The position numbers were made by a program, and so were the translations under genes. Under the pieces are notes generated by a model. The model made no database searches. It had not been told where the DNA came from and saw only the letters and a program-made list of their open reading frames with translations. A stretch of 64,000 bases of DNA, from positions 1 through 64,000 of the forward strand of contig QUBZ01000008.1 in NCBI GenBank assembly GCA_014338005.1, in the 5' to 3' direction. Numbering within the stretch: the stretch's first letter is position 1; every line of letters begins with the position of its first letter. Source of the stretch: Chloroflexota bacterium (lineage in GTDB: Bacteria > Chloroflexota > Anaerolineae > Aggregatilineales > Phototrophicaceae). This document shows positions 43,055 to 51,706 of this stretch, in pieces.

Positions 43055-45316
43055 TTAACGACTGCCAAATCCGATGGCCGCCTGTCCAAGCGCCAGGCCG
43101 CCGTCATTGGGCGGCACCAGCCGGTGCGTATAAACTCTCAAACCGGCCTGGCACAGCAGCGGCAGGGTTTTGCCCAACAGCGTCACGTTCTGGAATACGC
43201 CGCCGCTGAGCGCCACTTCGTCCAGGCCATACCGCTCCGACAGGCGCAGGCAGGCATCCCGTATCATCCGCGCCGCGCCGTTATGAAAACGCGCCGCGAT
43301 CGCCGCCGGTGATACACCCGCCCGGTAATCTGCGACGATCTGCCGCAGCGCGTCCGCCGGGTTAATCACATCCGCCGTATCAAAATCATACGCGCCGCTT
43401 TCCGCCGGGTCAACCACTGCTTCCAGTTCGATGGCGGCCTGGCCTTCGTAAGTGACGGCCTGGCAGATGCCGGCCAGCGCCGAAACCGCGTCGAACAGCC
43501 GCCCCATGCTGCTGGTGAGCGGCGTATTCAACCCGGCGGCCACCTGTTTATGGATGATGTCCCGCTCGACTGGCGGCAGCGCCCGCAGCGGCGGCAGGTC
43601 ATCGTCCGGCGCAAGCCCGCAGGCCAGCAGATAAGCCAGGGCGATACGCGCCGGTTTGCGCGTGGCGGCGTCGCCGCCGGGCAGCGGCAGCGGCTTCAGG
43701 TGCGCGGCCCGCTCGAAGCCCCGGTAATCGGCGATCAGAAATTCGCCGCCCCAGATCGTGCCGTCGGTGCCGTAGCCGGTGCCGTCAAAACACACGCCGA
43801 TCACCGGGCGGTCGCCGGGATGGCGATTTTCCGCCATGCAGGCGGCGATATGCGCGTGATGGTGCTGGACGGCCAGCCGGGGCAGCCCTTCAGCTTCGGC
43901 GCGGGTTTGCGCGTAGCGGGTGGACAGGTAATCCGGGTGTTGGTCATGGATGATCTGCTGCGGCTGGATGCGGAACAGGCGCTCGAAATGTGTGATGCCC
44001 TGCTCGAACGACAGCGCCGTTTCGTAATTTTCCAGATCGCCGATGTGGTGGCTCATGAAAGCATACGAGTCGCGCGTGACGCAGAAGGTGTTTTTGAGTT
44101 CCGCGCCGACCGCCAGCATGGGCGGCATATCGAACGGCAGCCGCACCGGGTAGGGCGCATAGCCCCGCGAGCGGCGCACCGGCAGTTCTTCATCGTTGAA
44201 CACGCGCATCACCGAATCGTCGGTGCGGATGTGGATGCTGCGGTCGTGCATCAGGAAGGCGTCGGCCAGCGCGGGCAGCCGGGCGCGGGCTTCGGCGTTA
44301 TCGGTCACAATCGGTTCTTCGGACAGGTTGCCGCTGGTCATCACCAGCGGGGGCATTCCATCCTCGAACAACAGGACATGCAGCGGCGTATAGGGCAGCA
44401 TCACGCCCAGGACGGCCTGCCCCGGCGCGACCTCCGCCGCGACGGCTGCGGCCTCCGGGCGGCGGCGCAGCAGCACGATGGGTGCGGCAGGCGAAGTCAG
44501 CATACGCGCTTCGACTTCCGAAACCAGGCAGTGGCGCTTGACCATCTCCAGATCGGCCATCATCAGCGCGAAGGGTTTGGCGACCCGCCCCTTGCGGCGG
44601 CGCAGTTCGGTGACGGCGGCGGCGTTGGTGGCGTCGCAGGCCAGATGAAAACCGCCCAACCCCTTGATCGCCAGGATTTTCCCAGCGCGCAGCGTGTCCA
44701 CTGCCTGCCGGATGGCCGCATCCCCGCGCGCGGTTGTGCCGCCGCCGTCCTCCAGCCACACCTGCGGCCCGCAGTCCGGGCAGGCCACCGGCTGGGCATG
44801 AAAGCGGCGGTCGGCGGGGTCATGATATTCGGCCTCGCAGGCGGCGCACAGCGCAAAATCCGCCATCGTCGTCAGCGGGCGGTCGTAGGGGATGTCCGTG
44901 ATGATGGTGAAACGCGGCCCACAGTTGGTACAGTTGATGAACGGGTAGCGGCAGCGGCGGTCGGCGGGGTCGAGCAGTTCGTGCCGGCAGTCCGCGCACA
45001 GGGCGATGTCCGGCGAAATCGGCTGGAACGCGCCCTGTTGAGCTTCGCTGTAACGAATCTCAAACGCGGCGTGGTATTCGGGCGGGCTGTCGGCGGCGGT
45101 CAGGCTGTCAATGCGCGCCAGCGGCGGGGCCTGGGCCGTCAGCGCATCCAGGAAGGCTTGCAGCGACTCCGGCTCGCCCTCGGCGCGGATGTCCACGCCT
45201 GCCGACGTGTTCCGCACCCAGCCGACCAGCCCGTGCTGCCGGGCCAGTTTGTAGACAAAGGGGCGGAAACCCACCCCCTGTACCACGCCGGTAATGTGAA
45301 TCGTTTTGCCGATCAT
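43055..45316 (-). CDS. hypF: Carbamoyltransferase HypF
   Basis: HypF converts carbamoyl phosphate to carbamoyl-AMP and carbamoylates the HypE C-terminal Cys. The 753-residue product has the full domain order: acylphosphatase-like (1-90, VQGVGFRPFVYKLA), two zinc-finger repeats (CADCRHELL...CTNCGPRF and CAACEAEY...CPDCGPQ), a YrdC-like domain (about 200-390) and a Kae1-like C-terminal domain with VQHHHAHIAACMAE and GVCFDGTGYGTDG. Length and motifs are normal. It starts 35 bases after hypB. Confidence 0.95.
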   Translation of the reverse strand: MIGKTIHITGVVQGVGFRPFVYKLARQHGLVGWVRNTSAGVDIRAEGEPESLQAFLDALTAQAPPLARIDSLTAADSPPEYHAAFEIRYSEAQQGAFQPISPDIALCADCRHELLDPADRRCRYPFINCTNCGPRFTIITDIPYDRPLTTMADFALCAACEAEYHDPADRRFHAQPVACPDCGPQVWLEDGGGTTARGDAAIRQAVDTLRAGKILAIKGLGGFHLACDATNAAAVTELRRRKGRVAKPFALMMADLEMVKRHCLVSEVEARMLTSPAAPIVLLRRRPEAAAVAAEVAPGQAVLGVMLPYTPLHVLLFEDGMPPLVMTSGNLSEEPIVTDNAEARARLPALADAFLMHDRSIHIRTDDSVMRVFNDEELPVRRSRGYAPYPVRLPFDMPPMLAVGAELKNTFCVTRDSYAFMSHHIGDLENYETALSFEQGITHFERLFRIQPQQIIHDQHPDYLSTRYAQTRAEAEGLPRLAVQHHHAHIAACMAENRHPGDRPVIGVCFDGTGYGTDGTIWGGEFLIADYRGFERAAHLKPLPLPGGDAATRKPARIALAYLLACGLAPDDDLPPLRALPPVERDIIHKQVAAGLNTPLTSSMGRLFDAVSALAGICQAVTYEGQAAIELEAVVDPAESGAYDFDTADVINPADALRQIVADYRAGVSPAAIAARFHNGAARMIRDACLRLSERYGLDEVALSGGVFQNVTLLGKTLPLLCQAGLRVYTHRLVPPNDGGLALGQAAIGFGSR

Positions 45317-45351
45317 CGCTGCAAGTTCTGCCGGGGCGCGCCGGCACGCCC

Positions 45352-46020
45352 CTACTTGCTTTTGTAGCCGGCGACCTGCTGGTAAAGCCAGTCCGTCCAG
45401 GCGTCCAATCCTTCGCCGGTGGCGCAGGAAACCGGGAAGGTCGTCAGCCCCGGATTGAGGATTTCGACGCCTTTGACGAAATAATCCATGTTGAACTTGA
45501 TGTAGGGCAGCAGGTCAATCTTGTTGATGATGAGCGCGTCCACGCCCCGGTACATGGGCGGGTATTTGTAGGGTTTGTCGTCGCCTTCTGGCACGCTGGC
45601 GATCAGCACGCTGAGGTGCGTCCCCAGTTTGAAGCCGGCGGGACAGATCAGGTTGCCGACGTTTTCGACCACCAGCAGGTCAATCTCGTCCAGGCGCAGA
45701 GTGTGCAGCGCGCCGGACAGCATCACCGCGTCCAGGTGGCAGTTGCCGCCGGTGTTGATCTGAACCGACTGCATCCCGGCGGCGGCGGCGCGGTCGGCGT
45801 CAATGGTGGTTTCGATGTCGCCGTCCACCATGCCGATACGCAGCCGGTCTTTAAGCCGCTCCTGCGTGGCGACGATGGTGCTGGTTTTGCCCGCGCCAGG
45901 TGAGGACATGATGTTGACCGCGAAGACGCCGGCTTCGTCCAGGATACGCCGGTTCTGGTCTGCAAGCTGGTCGTTGGCCGATAAAATCTGCTCGACAACC
46001 GCTACCTGTTTAACTGTCAT
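45352..46020 (-). CDS. hypB: Hydrogenase nickel-insertion GTPase HypB
   Basis: The 222-residue SIMIBI-class GTPase inserts nickel with HypA. P-loop SSPGAGKTS lies at 39-47; MVDGDIETTIDADRAAAAG and INTGGNCHLDA carry the metal-binding residues at the G-domain dimer interface; the NKID G4 motif is near 167. It lacks an N-terminal His-rich storage stretch. First gene of the operon, with AAAGGAG upstream and a promoter with an FNR-like box. No hypA is seen in the window. Confidence 0.95.
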   Translation of the reverse strand: MTVKQVAVVEQILSANDQLADQNRRILDEAGVFAVNIMSSPGAGKTSTIVATQERLKDRLRIGMVDGDIETTIDADRAAAAGMQSVQINTGGNCHLDAVMLSGALHTLRLDEIDLLVVENVGNLICPAGFKLGTHLSVLIASVPEGDDKPYKYPPMYRGVDALIINKIDLLPYIKFNMDYFVKGVEILNPGLTTFPVSCATGEGLDAWTDWLYQQVAGYKSK

Positions 46021-46048
46021 TGATGTCCATCTCCTTTACTGCGCTCCC

Positions 46049-46091
46049 ATTATAACGCGCCGGGGGCGGTTTTTGTGATGATAAACATCAT
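46049..46091 (-). promoter_or_regulatory. hyp operon promoter with FNR/CRP-like box
   Basis: A TATAAT -10 (plus 46049-46054) lies 28 bases upstream of hypB and has no -35 box. Instead ATGAT-AAAC-ATCAT (46078-46091), close to the FNR consensus TTGAT-N4-ATCAA, is centred about 42.5 bases before the expected start point. That is the classical class II activator position, so anaerobic activation is predicted. Confidence 0.6.
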
Positions 46092-46119
46092 ACTTTTACG
46101 TCGCGGTTGTCATAGGCGG

Positions 46120-46278
46120 TCAGCGGCGGGGGCGGCTTTCGCGGCGCAGGGCTTCCACTTCTTCACGCATGTAACCGTGCGGATACAGGCGGCGGCGCGG
46201 CGGAATCCGCCGGGGCGAACGGGGCGCAAACACGAGCGCGGTGATAAAGGCCAGTCCCAGATATTTGACCATTCTCAT
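46120..46278 (-). CDS. Possible 52-residue Arg-rich membrane-anchored protein
   Basis: A small frame opens ATGAGAATGGTC at 46278 and closes at TGA 46120. The product starts with a short hydrophobic stretch (VKYLGLAFITALVF) followed by a very basic tail (APRSPRRIPPRRRL...). There is no good ribosome-binding site and no family match. It lies just upstream of the hyp promoter in a 344-base gap that otherwise holds nothing recognisable. Confidence 0.3.
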   Translation of the reverse strand: MRMVKYLGLAFITALVFAPRSPRRIPPRRRLYPHGYMREEVEALRRESRPRR

Positions 46279-46364
46279 TGTCGTCAGCCTTCTCTATACG
46301 AACGGCCACCCCTATTGTAAACTGCCGCCGTTTTGAGAAAGCCCCCAATAATGCGGGAAGCGGC

Positions 46365-47345
46365 TTAAACCGCCCGGAAGCGCAGCACGTCCTCGTCCTG
46401 GCGGCGCACCTTGCCGCGCCGCTCCAGGTAGTCCAGGTGCGCCAGCGTTTCCGCCAGGGCGAAGCGCCACTCGTGCGGGGAAAATACGCTGCTGTCAAAG
46501 ACCCGGCGGGCGGTTTCATAAACCGTCGCGCCGCTCCCGACGGCGGCCAGCATGTGCGCCAGCCGCATTTCGTGGTGCGCCAGCAGTTCATCCACCCGTC
46601 CCACCCAATCGGTGATGAGCGACTTGTGTCCCGGCAGCGCCAGCCGCACGTCTAATCGTTTGAGGTCGCGCAGCGAGGTTAAAAAGCGCCCCAGCGGGTC
46701 AGGGTCGCCCTCCGGCCAGACGCCGATATTGGGCGTGATTTTCATCAGCACATGGTCGCCGCACAGCAGCAGATGCTCGTCGGGGTCATAAAAAAGAAGC
46801 TGGCCGTCGCTGTGGCCGGGCGCATGAACGAGCGTAAAACGCCGCCGCCCGATCTGCAATTCGCCGCCGGGCTGGAGCGTTTCCAACCGCGCCGGGTGCG
46901 GCAGCGTCATCTCGGCAGTGCCGTAAAAACTGTGCGCCGCCACGCCTGCGGCATCTGGGGGCAGTCCCAGGCGTGTCAGATAGGCGTCGAACCCGTCTGC
47001 CATCTGCCCCTCCAGCCAGACCGAACGGGCGAAGGCCGCCTCGCGCTCCGAAAGGTAAACCGGCAGCGGCTCGCCGGCCTGCTCCTGAAGCCACCCGGCC
47101 AGGCCGAAGTGATCGGGGTGGGCGTGCGTCAGCACGATCTGGCGCAGCTCGCCCGGCCTGAAGCCCAGCGACGTGAAAGCCGCGTCCCAGGCGGCGCGCG
47201 CTTCCGGCGTGTTCAGCCCCGTATCCACCACTGTCCAGCCGTCCGCGCCGCGAATCAGATACACATTGACGCGGTTGAGCGCGAAAGGCAGCGGCAGATG
47301 CACCTGGTAAATATCGTCGGCTACCGGCACAAGGGTATGGGACAT
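46365..47345 (-). CDS. MBL-fold metallo-hydrolase with C-terminal helical domain
   Basis: The 326-residue protein has the metallo-beta-lactamase motif THAHPDH (H74, H76, D78, H79), APGHSDG for the third His, LLCGDHVL for the bridging Asp and ALPGHK for the last His. After about residue 245 follows a helical winged-type domain (DELLAHHEMRLAHML... LAHLDYLERRGKV) of the LACTB2/hydroxyacylglutathione-hydrolase-like group. Probably a glyoxalase II-type or thioester hydrolase; substrate unknown. Confidence 0.85.
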   Translation of the reverse strand: MSHTLVPVADDIYQVHLPLPFALNRVNVYLIRGADGWTVVDTGLNTPEARAAWDAAFTSLGFRPGELRQIVLTHAHPDHFGLAGWLQEQAGEPLPVYLSEREAAFARSVWLEGQMADGFDAYLTRLGLPPDAAGVAAHSFYGTAEMTLPHPARLETLQPGGELQIGRRRFTLVHAPGHSDGQLLFYDPDEHLLLCGDHVLMKITPNIGVWPEGDPDPLGRFLTSLRDLKRLDVRLALPGHKSLITDWVGRVDELLAHHEMRLAHMLAAVGSGATVYETARRVFDSSVFSPHEWRFALAETLAHLDYLERRGKVRRQDEDVLRFRAV

Positions 47346-47521
47346 CGGGCATTCGCTTTCTACTGGTTAACGAGAGGCATTTTTCCCAGTGTACGGCGCG
47401 CGCGCGATTCGGACAATGGAGGAGTTGACTTTGAGTAAGGGGAACTCCATACCGGGCGTTGTTTCCTCTCGGTTGATTTCCCGCATCGAGTTTAATTTCC
47501 CCTTAGAAACGCCCCCGATGG

Positions 47522-47550
47522 TTGACGGCGGCGTTGTCTGTTCGTATAAT
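47522..47550 (+). promoter_or_regulatory. Sigma-70-type promoter of the PucC-like gene
   Basis: TTGACG (47522-47527), 17-base spacer and TATAAT (47545-47550) form a near-consensus promoter. The start point would be near 47557, leaving a leader of about 40 bases to ATG 47597. Confidence 0.8.
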
Positions 47551-47596
47551 TCTGCCCTAAAATCTCATAAAAACTATAAAAAACGAGAAAATCTCC

Positions 47597-48985
47597 ATGA
47601 ACGATTCGCCAGAGCAGAATCTCTCGGTAGGCCGCAATCTCAAAATCGGCCTGTTTCACCTGGGTTCCGGCATGGCCGATGTCATCAGCACCGGCGTGTG
47701 GAATCGCGTCATGATTAGCGACCTGGGCTTTAGCGCCACACCCATCGGGCTGCTGGTCAGCCTGCGCTACTTCCTGGCGCCGCTGGGTGTGTGGGCCGGG
47801 CGCATGTCCGACCGGCATCAAATCGGCGGCTACCGGCGGCTGTTCTGGGTGTGGCTGGGGCGCGCCATGATGGCCGTCAGCATCGCTCTGCTGGGGCTGA
47901 TGACGGCGCACATCGCGCGCGGCGGAGATGCCACACCGGCGGTTTGGCTGGGCATCACGGCGGCGCTGCTGCTGTTCAGCCTGGGCAATGCCTTTTCCGG
48001 CAGCACCTTTCTGGCGCTCATTTACGACCGCGCCGCGCCGGGCCAGCGCGGGCGGGCGGTCGGCATCGTGTGGACGTTTTTGCTGCTGGGGTTCACGGTC
48101 GGCGGCGTGTTATTCGGCCTGCTGCTGCCCTCGGACGGGGAAGGCGGCACGCCCGGCCTGGACTTTTCGCCGGAGACGCTGCAAAACCTGTTTCTGATCG
48201 GCGCGCTGGTGATGGGCAGCCTGTGGCTCTTTTCGGTGCTGGGGGAAGAACGGCGCGCATCCCGTCCGCAGAATGCCGCCGAAGCGCCGCCGTCGTCTTT
48301 GAAGGATGACCTTAAGCTGGCCTGGAACAATTCTCAGACGCGCTTCTTCTTCTGGTATCTGGCGCTTTCGATGATTTTCGCCTTTTCGCAAGACCTGATT
48401 TTAGAGCCGTTCGCCGGGGACGTGTTCGGCATGGAGGCCCGCATGACGACACGCTTTGCGGCCTATTGGGGCAGTATGGCGATCCTGGGGACGCTGGTTT
48501 TCCTGTGGCTGTCGCGCCGTTACAAACGCCTGACCAATACCGTCATGTCGTGTATCGGCGTGGGCGTGCTGGTGGTTACATTCGTCCTGTTCGCGGTTTC
48601 GTCGCTGGCGGGGGTGCGCGGGTTGGTGACGCCGGGGCTGATTTTACTCGGCATCGGCCTGGGGGTATGGAACGTCGGCACGCTGGGGTTGATGATGGAG
48701 ATGAGTCCCTTTGGGCGCGCCGGCACGTTTCTGGGCTTCTGGACGCTGGTGGTGACGCTGGCGCGCGGAATCGGCGTGTCGGGCGGCGGAATCGCCCGTG
48801 ATGTGGCGCTGGCGGTATTGGGAACTGATCACGCGCCGGCTTATGGCATGGTCTTTTTACTGGGCGCGGCGGGGCTGGGCGCGGCGCTGTGGGCTTTAAG
48901 CCATGTGAATGCCGGCGCCTTCCAGACCGAAGCGGGCGAGTCCGAATCCGGCGCGGAGCAGGTTTTCGCCGGCGCGCTGGATTAA
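47597..48985 (+). CDS. PucC/BCD-family MFS transporter
   Basis: The 462-residue polytopic protein has about 12 hydrophobic segments. The N-terminus LFHLGSGMADVISTGVWNRVMISDLGFSA and the loop GRMSDRHQIGGYRRLFWVWLGR have the shape of PucC-type proteins (GMA...NRVMI.ELG and RSD.H...GWRR.PYIW.G), the family tied to bacteriochlorophyll and light-harvesting assembly. No photosynthesis gene is in the window, so the cargo may be another tetrapyrrole or lipid. It has its own promoter and terminator. Confidence 0.75.
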   Translation: MNDSPEQNLSVGRNLKIGLFHLGSGMADVISTGVWNRVMISDLGFSATPIGLLVSLRYFLAPLGVWAGRMSDRHQIGGYRRLFWVWLGRAMMAVSIALLGLMTAHIARGGDATPAVWLGITAALLLFSLGNAFSGSTFLALIYDRAAPGQRGRAVGIVWTFLLLGFTVGGVLFGLLLPSDGEGGTPGLDFSPETLQNLFLIGALVMGSLWLFSVLGEERRASRPQNAAEAPPSSLKDDLKLAWNNSQTRFFFWYLALSMIFAFSQDLILEPFAGDVFGMEARMTTRFAAYWGSMAILGTLVFLWLSRRYKRLTNTVMSCIGVGVLVVTFVLFAVSSLAGVRGLVTPGLILLGIGLGVWNVGTLGLMMEMSPFGRAGTFLGFWTLVVTLARGIGVSGGGIARDVALAVLGTDHAPAYGMVFLLGAAGLGAALWALSHVNAGAFQTEAGESESGAEQVFAGALD

Positions 48986-49005
48986 AACGCGCGATAACGA
49001 TTCGC

Positions 49006-49034
49006 AGCGGCCAACCACCGGTTGGCCGCTTTTG
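49006..49034 (+). terminator. Rho-independent terminator of the PucC-like gene
   Basis: AGCGGCCAACC and GGTTGGCCGCT form a perfect 11-bp stem (49006-49030) with a 3-base loop, followed by TTTT. Confidence 0.9.
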
Positions 49035-49165
49035 ATTCACCGTAAGTGTGTTACAATAAAATGTAATGTATAGCAGGAAATCGAAGATGGCAGCAGTTAT
49101 CCTCAAAGGGTTTATCACCGAGGCGTGATGGTTCACGCTCCATACGTAATTAGGCTTCGCTTTTT

Positions 49166-50776
49166 ATGACTTCAACCCGAACCCTGACCAACCGCCAGAT
49201 CGCGCGCGCCGCCCTGGTGGTGCTGTTAGGATTCCTCGCCAGCGGCGCGCTGGGCCTGCTGCGCCTGCTGATCGTCTCCCGCCAGTTCGGGACGAGTGAC
49301 GCGCTGGACGCTTTTTATGCCGCCCAGCAAATCCCGGAGCTGATTTTTACGCTGGTGGCGGGCGGCGCGCTGGGGTCGTCGTTCATCCCCATTTATGCCC
49401 GCCAGCGCGAGCAGGACGAAGTCCAGGCGTGGCGGCTGGCGAGCGCCGTCATGACGCTGGTGGCGCTGGCGGCGGCGCTGCTGGGCGCGCTGGTGACGCT
49501 GGCCGCGCCCTGGCTGGTGAGCAGCGTGCTGCTGCGCGGCGCTTCGGCGGAGTCGCAGGCACTGACCGCCGACCTGACGCGCCTGATGATGGTGACGCCC
49601 TTCATCTTCAGCATCAGCGGCCTGGTGATGGGCATTCTGCAATCGCACGGCCTGTTCCTGCTGCCGTCGCTCGCCATCAGCATGAACAATATCGGCATCA
49701 TGATCGGTGCGCTGCTGCTCGCCCCGGCGCTGCCCCCGGCTTCGGGCGTGGCCCAGGTGAGCGGCGCGAACATCTACGGGCTGGCCTACGGCGCGGTGTT
49801 GAGCGCACTGCTGCATCTGCTGGTGCAGATTCCCGGCCTGATGCGGATTCGCGCGCGCCTGCGCCCGCTGCCCGACCCGCGCCTGCCGGGCGTGATGCGT
49901 GTGCTGGCGCTGATGGGGCCGCGCGTGCTGGGGTTGGCGGTGGTGCAGGTGAATTTTTTCGTGAATATCATGCTCACCGCGCCGATGGCCGAAGGCAGTT
50001 ATACGGCGCTGCGGACGGCCTTCACGCTGATGTTTTTCGCGCTGGGCATCATCGCGCAGAGCGTCGGCTCGGCGGTGTTCCCCACGCTGTCGGCGCTGGC
50101 CGCCCAGGGCGATCACGCCGGTTTTGTCAGCCGGCTGTCCGCCGTCGTGCGCGGCGTGTTATTCCTGTCGTTCCCGGCTATGATCGGGCTGATCGTGCTG
50201 GGCAAACCGCTGGTCGGGCTGTTCCAGGGCGGCGAATGGACGGAAACCAGCACCGGCGCAGCGGCCTGGGCGCTCGGTTTTTACGCGGTCGGGCTGGCCG
50301 GCTTCAGCCTGCTGGAAGTGCTGTCGCGGGCATTTTATGCGCTGGCCGATACCTGGACGCCGGTCAAAATCGGCATGGCCGCGATGGTATCGAATATCGT
50401 CCTCAGCCTGATTTTTATCCGTTTCATCGGCGACCCGGACAGCCTGATTAACGGCGCATTCGGCGGGCTGGCGCTGGCGAACGCCTTGACGACGCTGGTC
50501 GAGGCGCTGGCGCTGTGGTGGCTGCTGCGGCGGCGTCTGGGCGGCATGGGCAGCCGGCATATCCTGGACGGCGCGGCGCGGGCGCTGGCCGCTGCGCTGG
50601 TTATGGGCGCGGCGCTGTACGGCCTGGCGCGCTGGATGGACGGCGCGCATCCGCTGGTTGTGCTGGTCGCCGGCGGTGTGGTCGGCGGGGCGGTGTTCTT
50701 CGGGCTGTGCCTGCTGCTGGGGCTGGAAGAAGCGCGCCGCCTGCCCCGGATGCTGCTGCGGCGCGGGCGCGGTTAA
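49166..50776 (+). CDS. murJ: MurJ-like lipid II flippase
   Basis: This 536-residue MOP-superfamily membrane protein has about 14 transmembrane segments. Family marks are the N-terminal RIARAALVVLLGFLASGALG, FGTSDALDAFYAAQQIPEL, then GGALGSSFIPIYARQREQ, and the later LSRAFYALADTWTPVKIG. MurJ flips lipid II across the membrane for peptidoglycan synthesis. No Shine-Dalgarno precedes ATG 49166. A paralogue with another polyprenyl-linked cargo cannot be excluded. Confidence 0.9.
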   Translation: MTSTRTLTNRQIARAALVVLLGFLASGALGLLRLLIVSRQFGTSDALDAFYAAQQIPELIFTLVAGGALGSSFIPIYARQREQDEVQAWRLASAVMTLVALAAALLGALVTLAAPWLVSSVLLRGASAESQALTADLTRLMMVTPFIFSISGLVMGILQSHGLFLLPSLAISMNNIGIMIGALLLAPALPPASGVAQVSGANIYGLAYGAVLSALLHLLVQIPGLMRIRARLRPLPDPRLPGVMRVLALMGPRVLGLAVVQVNFFVNIMLTAPMAEGSYTALRTAFTLMFFALGIIAQSVGSAVFPTLSALAAQGDHAGFVSRLSAVVRGVLFLSFPAMIGLIVLGKPLVGLFQGGEWTETSTGAAAWALGFYAVGLAGFSLLEVLSRAFYALADTWTPVKIGMAAMVSNIVLSLIFIRFIGDPDSLINGAFGGLALANALTTLVEALALWWLLRRRLGGMGSRHILDGAARALAAALVMGAALYGLARWMDGAHPLVVLVAGGVVGGAVFFGLCLLLGLEEARRLPRMLLRRGRG

Positions 50777-50842
50777 TCCCTGGCGAACCTGAGTGGAGGC
50801 TGCGGTGTAGATTCCTTAAGTTGGATGGAAAGGAATCTACCA

Positions 50843-51706
50843 ATGAAACGCGCGTTTCTATTGTTTATGGTATCGCTGGCGCTGGTTTTTGTTCTGCCGG
50901 TTCAGGCATCGGGCGACCAACCCCTGGCGGGCTGCGCCGTCAGCGAACTGACGGACGAGCGCCCCCCTGAAGATTTTATCGCCTCCTGGTCGCGGCAGTG
51001 GTTTCGCAGCGCGGACGGCCAGCTCTGGGCGGACTCTGGCCGCCGTTATGCAGATGGCGTTAAGGTCGGCTGGCGCAAGCCGCCGGGGACGGCGCTGGAA
51101 GTGAGCGGGCGGCGGCTGGACGGCGATGCGCCGCCGCTGGAAGCCTGGATACCGGAAGGTTATCCCGGCGCGTTCCAGTCCAGCGGGTTGTATTTCCCCA
51201 CCGGCGGCTGCTGGGAAATCACCGCGCGGGCGGGCGACAGCACCCTGACATTCGTTAACTTTGTGTACCCGAAAGCCTTCGCGCCGCCCGGCACGGCAGT
51301 GGCGGTGCAGTGTAATAATCTGCGGCAGGTGGCGCGCAGCAGCGCGCTGATTTTCGTCGGCCAGGCGGAGGGGGATTACCCGGTCGCCGGGGGCGATTTT
51401 AGCTGGCAGACGGTGCGGGTCGAAACGCCCATTCGCGGCACGATCCAGGCCGGCGAACGCCTGGAAGTCCTGCGCGACGTTCGTTACGATACGCCGCTGG
51501 AATACGGGCAGACCTACCTGCTTTTTTTGTGGTCGCGGCCAGGGTATCATCTACAGGCTTTATGCCCGCTCGTGATGGTGGACGACACGCAGTTAATCGT
51601 TGCGGACGAGTTCGTCGCGGACGGCTGGAGCGCGTTCGCCACCGGCCAATCTCTTGAAGAAGCCATCGAGCGAATCAAAGAATCGTTATCCCAGGGGACA
51701 GGATGA
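50843..51706 (+). CDS. Secreted protein of unknown function
   Basis: The 287-residue exported protein starts MKRAFLLFMVSLALVFVLPVQAS with a clear signal peptide (cleavage near residue 23). ATG 50843 is chosen over one six codons earlier because AAAGGA lies 8 bases upstream. Four Cys are spread over the mature part (CAVSEL, GCWEI, QCNNL, LCPLV), likely paired outside the cell. The second half, from about 165, has a TIMP/netrin-like feel (SALIFVGQAEG... VETPIRGTIQAGERLEVL... YGQTYLLFL), but I do not assign a family firmly. It overlaps the next gene by four bases. Confidence 0.7.
   Translation: MKRAFLLFMVSLALVFVLPVQASGDQPLAGCAVSELTDERPPEDFIASWSRQWFRSADGQLWADSGRRYADGVKVGWRKPPGTALEVSGRRLDGDAPPLEAWIPEGYPGAFQSSGLYFPTGGCWEITARAGDSTLTFVNFVYPKAFAPPGTAVAVQCNNLRQVARSSALIFVGQAEGDYPVAGGDFSWQTVRVETPIRGTIQAGERLEVLRDVRYDTPLEYGQTYLLFLWSRPGYHLQALCPLVMVDDTQLIVADEFVADGWSAFATGQSLEEAIERIKESLSQGTG

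Noticed and set aside
43550-45367. A 605-codon open frame on the plus strand opposite hypF
   Set aside because: It is antisense to all HypF domains, has no recognisable motif, and a low-complexity basic composition.
46076-46090. Reading of TGATG-N5-CATCA near hypB as a CRP (TGTGA-N6-TCACA) site
   Set aside because: The outer arms do not fit the CRP consensus. The inner TGAT-N4-ATCA fits FNR better and has the right spacing to the -10.
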